NCBI RefSeq assembly: GCF_901000735.1
Contig: NC_081547.1
Coordinates: forward strand, 23,118,046 to 23,182,045
From: Corylus avellana
Taxonomy: Eukaryota > Streptophyta > Magnoliopsida > Fagales > Betulaceae
DNA: 64,000 bases
Reading direction: 5' to 3'
Below are positions 58,441 through 64,000 of this stretch, in pieces; position 1 is the stretch's first letter; every line of letters begins with the position of its first letter. The notes beneath the pieces are model-generated. The model did not search any database. It had not been told where the DNA came from and saw only the letters and a list, made by a program, of their open reading frames with translations. Position numbers and translations under genes: made by a program.

Positions 58441-59207
58441 TTAATATATGTACATATTAATCCAATTCGGTGCCTAGCCTCTTTCCTCGATGCAGCAAGC
58501 TGAGATAGTTGAATTAGATGTCATGTCAGTTCCTCTAGCAGACGATAAGGCCTTCTTCTCAAACCCCTTCTCTTCCTCAACAGGGCATTCGTGCAGAACC
58601 CCTTCTTTCAATGTCTTGCCATTCTTCATGTGCAGCTCCTTCTGTGCATCTGATCTTTCTTGAGGACTAGTAACCAACACTCTTTTGGGAAATGGGAGAG
58701 AGGAATTCTGATTATCTCTGTGAAGTGAATTGTGTATTACAATGAGTAGTCAAGCTCTTGATTCAATACACTTCCATTGTAGTGTCCAAGTCGATACTAT
58801 TACTTTCTCTCGAACCATAGTAATCTTTTTATTTGATCAAACCATTAAATTATTTATTTTATTTCTTTTAAAATGTTTTGTTTATTTTTACACACGCCTT
58901 TTTTTAGGGGGCCTACACCCATTATGTGGCATAGGGGTTACATCTCGTATGAAACTTAATATAGCACCCTGTCGATCGATGCCCCTACGTCCACCAAGGG
59001 AAGACCCAAACTCGCCTTTGTAGTTAAAAACAGCATAGAATGAAGGGGACGGGGGCGGGAAGTCTCGTCTTCTTGGGAGGGAGGTCAGTAACAGACCCTC
59101 TTTGACTACCTTTTATTAATAGATCCAGGGAGAAAAGCCTTTATCTCAACAACGTCCAGTACAGGGAAGGGCCAGCTATGTATAGCCTAAAAACACCAAC
59201 CCTGACT
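58441..59207. other. Organelle-like DNA around the plastid fragment
   Basis: The base composition changes from the surrounding AT-rich DNA to balanced sequence with strings such as GAAGGGGACGGGGGCGGGAAG, in the style of plant mitochondrial spacers. A 68-codon minus ORF (58474-58680) is not recognised. The stretch probably continues at 61041-61500 after the hAT-like insertion. Apart from rps11/rpoA I cannot name genes. Confidence 0.4.
58756..58980 (-). pseudogene. Plastid DNA fragment: rps11 3' end and rpoA 5' end
   Basis: Minus strand: the tail of ribosomal protein S11 ([20 protein letters not shown], stop at 58888) and, 69 bp further, the first 22 codons of the plastid RNA polymerase alpha subunit (MVREKVIVSTWTLQWKCIES, ATG 58818). 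That is the order and spacing in chloroplast DNA. Both are truncated: rps11 homology stops near 58980 and rpoA near 58756. It is a nuclear copy of plastid DNA, or plastid DNA carried inside mitochondrial DNA that moved to the nucleus. Confidence 0.85.
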
Positions 59208-59215
59208 TTAGCATT

Positions 59216-60480
59216 ATAGGGGTGCAAAGGCGGGCGGTTTTTAACCGCCCGCTAACCGCTAACCGCTATAACCGCCAACCGCCTAACCGCCTAACCGTTT
59301 AACCGCATTAACCGCTAACCGCCTAACCGCCATAACCGCCTAGCGGTTAGCGGTTAGCGGTTATTGGGTCTACTAACCGTAACCGCTAACCGCTAACCGC
59401 CTTTTTATATAATATATTTTTATAATTATACATATAACATAATCACTTGATCATTAAATCACAATTTTTTTTTAAAAATAATTAAATCACAATTTGAGTA
59501 TTAATATATTATCACTATAATTTATATGATTATATCACATGAAATTGATTATTAAATCATTTGATTATATAATAACAAATTATACATATATAATATGACA
59601 TAACTCATAAGTATACTAATTCATACTAATACAACAATTAAATATCTAGAGACTTATTTCCAATGTATGTTATAAACTTATAAGTCTATATAAGTCTACA
59701 TATGTATATGAATAATATAAATGTATAATATCAATACTTAATCATATGATTCAATGACAATTCAAATACTTTATTCAAGACTTCAAGTGAATCATATTAT
59801 TAATGTACAATGATGATATGATTCGTATAATATCAAATTAAGTAATTGACATTGGATTAAACAATGACCAATGTGTTACTTATAAACATAATTTAAGTAT
59901 TAATGTATTATCATTATAATTTTAGTAATTTATATATTATCACTATAATTGATATGATTATATCACATGATGACTTGATCATTAAATCATATGATTATAT
60001 AATAATAAATAATACATATATAATATGACATAACTCATAAGTCATAAGTCTACAAGTTAATCATATGATTCATGTACAATGATAATCACAATTGATTCAA
60101 TTGAATTAAACAATATGTTACTTATAACTACAAGTCTACAATTTAATTAAAGCATTATTAGATACTTTAGGAATTTAGGATTTAGGAGTTTGAACATTAC
60201 CATTTACCATTAGATATTAAGTTCAATTCAAAGAAAAAAGATTATAAGTAAATATGATAAGAATTTAAATAATTAATCATATGAATCATATGATATAATT
60301 TAATGAGACTATATGATTATATAATATCAAATTAAGTAATTGACATTAGATTCAACAATGTGTTACTTATAATCACAATTGAAGTATTAATGTATTTTTT
60401 GAACATTTTTTAGAAAAAGAAATTTAACCATTTTTTGAAAGAAAAAAAAAAAAGAAAATTAACAATTTTGAACAATTTTG

Positions 60481-60518
<38 letters not shown>

Positions 60519-61032
60519 GCTTATAGTTATATTATATGCATATTGAATAATATAAATGTATAAGATAAATATTTAACTATATGATCCAATTACAATTCCA
60601 ATACTTAATCAATTATTCATGTACAATGACAATGACAATGTGATTCATATAATATCAAATTAAGTAATTGACATTGGATTAAACAATGTGTTACTTATAA
60701 CTACAATTGAAGTATTTTTGTTTGTTTGTAAGTTTATAAGATCAACACTTAATCATATGATCCAATGACAATTCAAATATTTATAGCAATTGGGCCCAAG
60801 AAGATATTAAAAATACAAGAAAAAAAAATGAGGGTAAAAAAAAGCCCAATTTTAAAAAAGCGGTTAGCGGGCGGTTATCTATTTCACTAACCGCTAACCA
60901 GCCACTAACCGCTAACCGTTAACCGCTAGGCGGTTAGCGGTTGCGGTTAGTGAAATTTACTAACCGCTAGGGCGGTTACGGTTAGCGGTTATTGCCACTA
61001 ACCGCTAACCGTAACCGCCTTTGCACCCCTAT
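59216..61032. mobile_element. hAT-like non-autonomous element with GCGGTTA-rich arms, 1.8 kb
   Basis: Perfect inverted ends ATAGGGGTGCAAAGGCGG / CCGCCTTTGCACCCCTAT, flanked by TTAGCATT (59208-59215) and TTAGCAAT (61033-61040), an 8-bp target duplication with one mismatch. The first about 190 bp and last about 180 bp are arrays of TAACCGC/GCGGTTA in both orientations; between them lie 1.4 kb of very AT-rich, non-coding DNA with internal repeats (for example TAATTGACATT(A/G)GATTAAACAATG three times). TAGGGGTG ends, 8-bp duplication and sub-terminal repeats are hAT traits. Confidence 0.82.
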
Positions 61033-61040
61033 TTAGCAAT

Positions 61041-62099
61041 ATTCTCAGGATGATTCTCCACCTTTCTATCAGTTGCAACATGAAGAACATGCCTTAGCTT
61101 ATGGGTAAAATAAAGAAAGAAGTGTGCTATACTATTTATTACCGAAGGCTTAGGCTTCTATGGGACCGGCTGAACATGAGGGACCCTTTTCAAAGATAGG
61201 GGCGCCAATTTTAAAGGCTCTTGTCGGGAAGAATTTCATATAACATAGAATAGCCTTATAGAGTATAAAGGAGTGAAACTGCTCTAAACAACTCAGTTGA
61301 GAGCTCCGTGACCGGTTCAAGGGAAGGTCCTCCAATGATTGATAGGCCATTCCGCCCCTCCCCCCTCCCCCCCCTATCCGTCTCTTGATCCTCATTCCAC
61401 TTAATTCGTTGTTACTGATTCATTCAAGGCATGGACTCCCACTTCTTTGTCTTATTAGCGCGGTGTTAGTCAGCGATGAAAAGGTTGAACTTAAAGACTT
61501 CGCCTTAATACATATTTTTTTTATTAATATATGGGTCGAACCTAATGAGCAAGTCAACCCTTATACGAACAACTCATTTAATAATTGAACTTAATTTTAT
61601 ATTTAAGAACAACTCATTTAATAATCAAGTTGGGCTCGAGTCATGCTGGAATATGTTTACAAGTAACTATTTTCATTGTTTCACATTCTATAAAATTGCT
61701 GGATCTTGGGCATGTTTGCCAAAGGACTGGATTGGACCTGACCCAAAGACTCAAAAATTTATCTCAAAATCAACTCTAATATTCTTACTTTTTACATCAC
61801 ATCAATCATTTTTTATTACTATTCAAATAAAAAAATCTTTTTTTTTAAAACTTTTTCATACAAAATATTCTTTTTTTTTTTTTTTCTGATATCAATCAAA
61901 TTTGCTACAGTTCACCCTATTTTTCAAGTTCTTTGCCAAACACACACCATGGAGTTGACACTTGTCTTCCGTTGATTGGGAAAAGTAGCTAATAGTCCTC
62001 GCAGGCCGCAGCAATTGCCAGATCAGCTCCAAGTTCGTGTCCAAAACGTCTCGTCTAGGAGCAAGACCAAGTGGGCCCCATACCGAACCCTTTAAAGCC
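61041..62099. other. Intergenic DNA before the terminal gene
   Basis: 61041-61500 looks like a continuation of the organelle-type DNA left of the hAT-like element (balanced composition, no nuclear repeats seen). 61500-62090 is AT-rich with a direct repeat (AACAACTCATTTAATAAT at about 61568 and 61608). No gene. Confidence 0.4.
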
Positions 62100-62123
62100 T
62101 CTCCACAAGCCTTAAAATCGCCA

Positions 62124-62154
<31 letters not shown>

Positions 62155-64000
62155 AAGCGCCCATCGCCGGTAAGCGCTAAAAAACCCCTTCACTTTCAAA
62201 ATTTTTCAGATTATCCATGTAAATAGACGAAGTTTTTCTCAATTTTTTTGAGTGTTTCTGTGAGCTTTTTCCTTTTTTGTTAACATTTTTTTTTTCCTAA
62301 ATGTCTTGTTCTTTGAGTTATGGCATTTCTTTGTATCGTGGGGCATTGTTATGATTTGGTTTGAGTTTTTTTTTTTTTCATCATTTTCCATGTAAATCTT
62401 TAGGAGGAGGTTTGCTTTGGATGGTATCCAATTAGTTGTTGATTGATTTTTTTCTTTTTTCTTTTTTCCGTTTGTGGGTTTTGGAATTTAGGCTTTTGGG
62501 GTTTTATAGGGTTATTGAGTCTTTGGCGTTGGTTTGGAATTCTTTTTGATTGGTAATTTTGTGTGGTTTTGACTCTGTGAATCCTCTTTCTTGGAATTTA
62601 ATTTTCTTTTGTCTTATTTCTTTGAATTGCAACAATTGGAAGTCTACAACGTGTGCACTTTGTGAAACATTTTATGATATTATGTGCGTGTTGATGATCT
62701 TTGGTGTGAATTTTTTTCATTCTTTATTGCGTATCGCGTGTAAGAGAAAAATGTAACTTAGTCTATGAGAATGTGTTTATATCATTTAAATTGATTTGGT
62801 GTATAGTACTTAATCCATTAAGTTCCTTCAGGACAATTATGTGATTGGGAATTTCTTTTATCATTCTGTGATCTTATCCTTTGTCTGTTTCATTACATAT
62901 ATTTGTCAGTGAATTCTTCCTACTTCATCATCTTTGTACTTTTTAATAGCCACTAGCTATATACATTAGTTAATCTTTGTTATTGACTTGTAGAGAATGT
63001 TATTTACGAATTAATCTTTCTGCCTCAGTTATATTTAGAATTGACCATATGATGGCGAATGACAATTTGAAACGTGAGGAGAATCCACCTGATGCTACTT
63101 CCCTGTCACACAATAATGAAGAACTTGACTCCCATATTGTGAATGAAGGTACTGACTTTTCTAGGACCTTTCATGATCATAATGGCACAGGAGCTAATAC
63201 CATGGCCTTCCCACATAAACTGCTGCCATTTTTTCCCCTTCCTTGTGGAGATAGTCCTCAACTTTGCTCTCAGGAAATGCCGCAGACTGGTACTAGTTTT
63301 CTGACTGATGTCTCCCAATTCAACAACACTCAAAATCCCAAGATTGACCATAATTTCACATATGGGAATGGTAATGACCCCCTTCTATGCAGGCCAATGT
63401 CAGACTTGTCATCGTTTGGAGGGAACATGAACAAATTATCTCCATTTTCCTGTTATGATAGTTCAGGGTCTCTCAATAATGTAAGGAATGCTTATGTCAA
63501 TAGTTTACAGAAGCCTCAAATTGACCGGAAACTTGAAAATATGAGCAGTAGTTCAGCAGGAGTTATACAAATGATCACGCAGGATGGAGAAGCAACTGAC
63601 AGTAGTATCTGTATGCCTCAACTTAGAAGCAATTTCATAAACCATGGAGTTAGCAAGCCTGTATTAAGCCATAACCCAGATGGTGAAGAACTAGGAATTA
63701 AAAACAGTGTCATGATCAGTGGTGTTGAATCCAATTATACAGAAAACCTTGATGGGAGTTTCCTGAACCTTGGCGTTGGAGGTAATACAGAGGCTATATC
63801 TCAATCTATTGTCTCTGACCGAAACATCACTGGTAGTACTGGACGGGTTATTCCTCCTCAATTCAATACTTCTCTCACTCAAAAGGTAAAGAGTAGTTCA
63901 TTGAATCATGGTCTGAACAAGGTTGGCCTTATTTCTAGTTTTCAGAACAATGTAGGAGGAATGCCTACTCTAGTGCACAATGTGGGTGGTTCAACCTCTT
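62100..64000 (+). CDS. Unrecognised Asn/Ser-rich protein, N-terminal part (runs off right edge)
   Basis: A leader exon ending at 62169 (CGCCG|GTAAGC) and an 859-bp intron (62170-63028, acceptor TGCCTCAG) precede the ATG at 63049 (a second ATG follows at once). From there the frame is open to the window end, 317 residues: MMANDNLKREENPPD..., rich in Asn, Ser and Gly, with no signal peptide, no membrane segment and no domain I can name. Loosely recurring strings (NFINHGVS, SFLNLGVG, SSLNHGLN) suggest diffuse internal repetition. A disordered N-terminal region of a nuclear or RNA-associated protein is the likeliest reading, without firm support. Long intron in the 5' UTR is typical of plant housekeeping or regulatory genes. 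Confidence 0.75.
62125..62154. repeat. (CT)n microsatellite in the 5' UTR of the terminal gene
   Basis: CTCTCTCTCTCTCTCTCTCT directly upstream of the first splice donor; CT-rich leaders are common in plant transcripts. Confidence 0.85.

Noticed and set aside
59230..59400. TAACCGC arrays read as telomere repeats or a CRISPR-like array
   Set aside because: The unit is not TTTAGGG, the orientation alternates, the spacing is irregular, and the arrays lie inside an element with inverted ends and an 8-bp target duplication.

Overview
This is a nuclear segment of a flowering-plant (eudicot, probably woody) genome. It is AT-rich, has GT-AG introns, carries plant-specific families (non-RD LRR receptor kinases, a DUF247 protein, a split plant PIG-F gene) and is heavily loaded with Ty3/gypsy and Ty1/copia retrotransposons, hAT-like and Harbinger-like non-autonomous elements, SINEs and a plastid-DNA insertion. 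It is a scaffold with four runs of exactly 100 N (22314-22413, 26410-26509, 32930-33029, 39307-39406), all inside repeats.

Left part (1-34 kb): a tandem segmental duplication built on a minus-strand LRR receptor-like kinase. Copy 1 (1-3113) is open to the window edge, has a 144-bp unit (two LRRs) present three times and seems to have gained a foreign signal-sequence exon. Copy 2 (6159-9483) is intact, two exons, 990 aa. Copy 3 (26296-27618) is a broken ectodomain fragment. Flanking DNA was duplicated with the genes and was then split by a Tat-lineage gypsy element (about 13.5-22.4 kb, minus strand, with a spliced extra ORF in antisense) and by a second gypsy element (28545-33102, plus strand) with a perfect 5-bp target-site duplication.

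Middle part (34-47 kb): a DUF247 gene (36165-37667), then a 1.56-kb direct repeat (37743-39306 and 44030-45591) either side of an open-frame Copia element (39407-43987, minus strand). The layout looks like the empty and filled alleles of one locus placed in series by the assembler, although a real duplication is possible. The Copia leader holds a dense cluster of W-boxes and TGACGTG motifs. A Harbinger-like element with an internal minisatellite follows.

Right part (47-64 kb): a two-exon gene for an 89-aa secreted proline-rich peptide precursor (47931-49781), the eight-exon PIG-F gene of GPI-anchor synthesis (51672-56494), an intergenic stretch with a plastid rpoA/rps11 fragment and a 1.8-kb hAT-like element with GCGGTTA-rich arms, and the start of an unrecognised Asn/Ser-rich protein gene (coding from 63049) that leaves the window. 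The genes are independent loci; apart from the receptor-kinase cluster nothing suggests a shared pathway.
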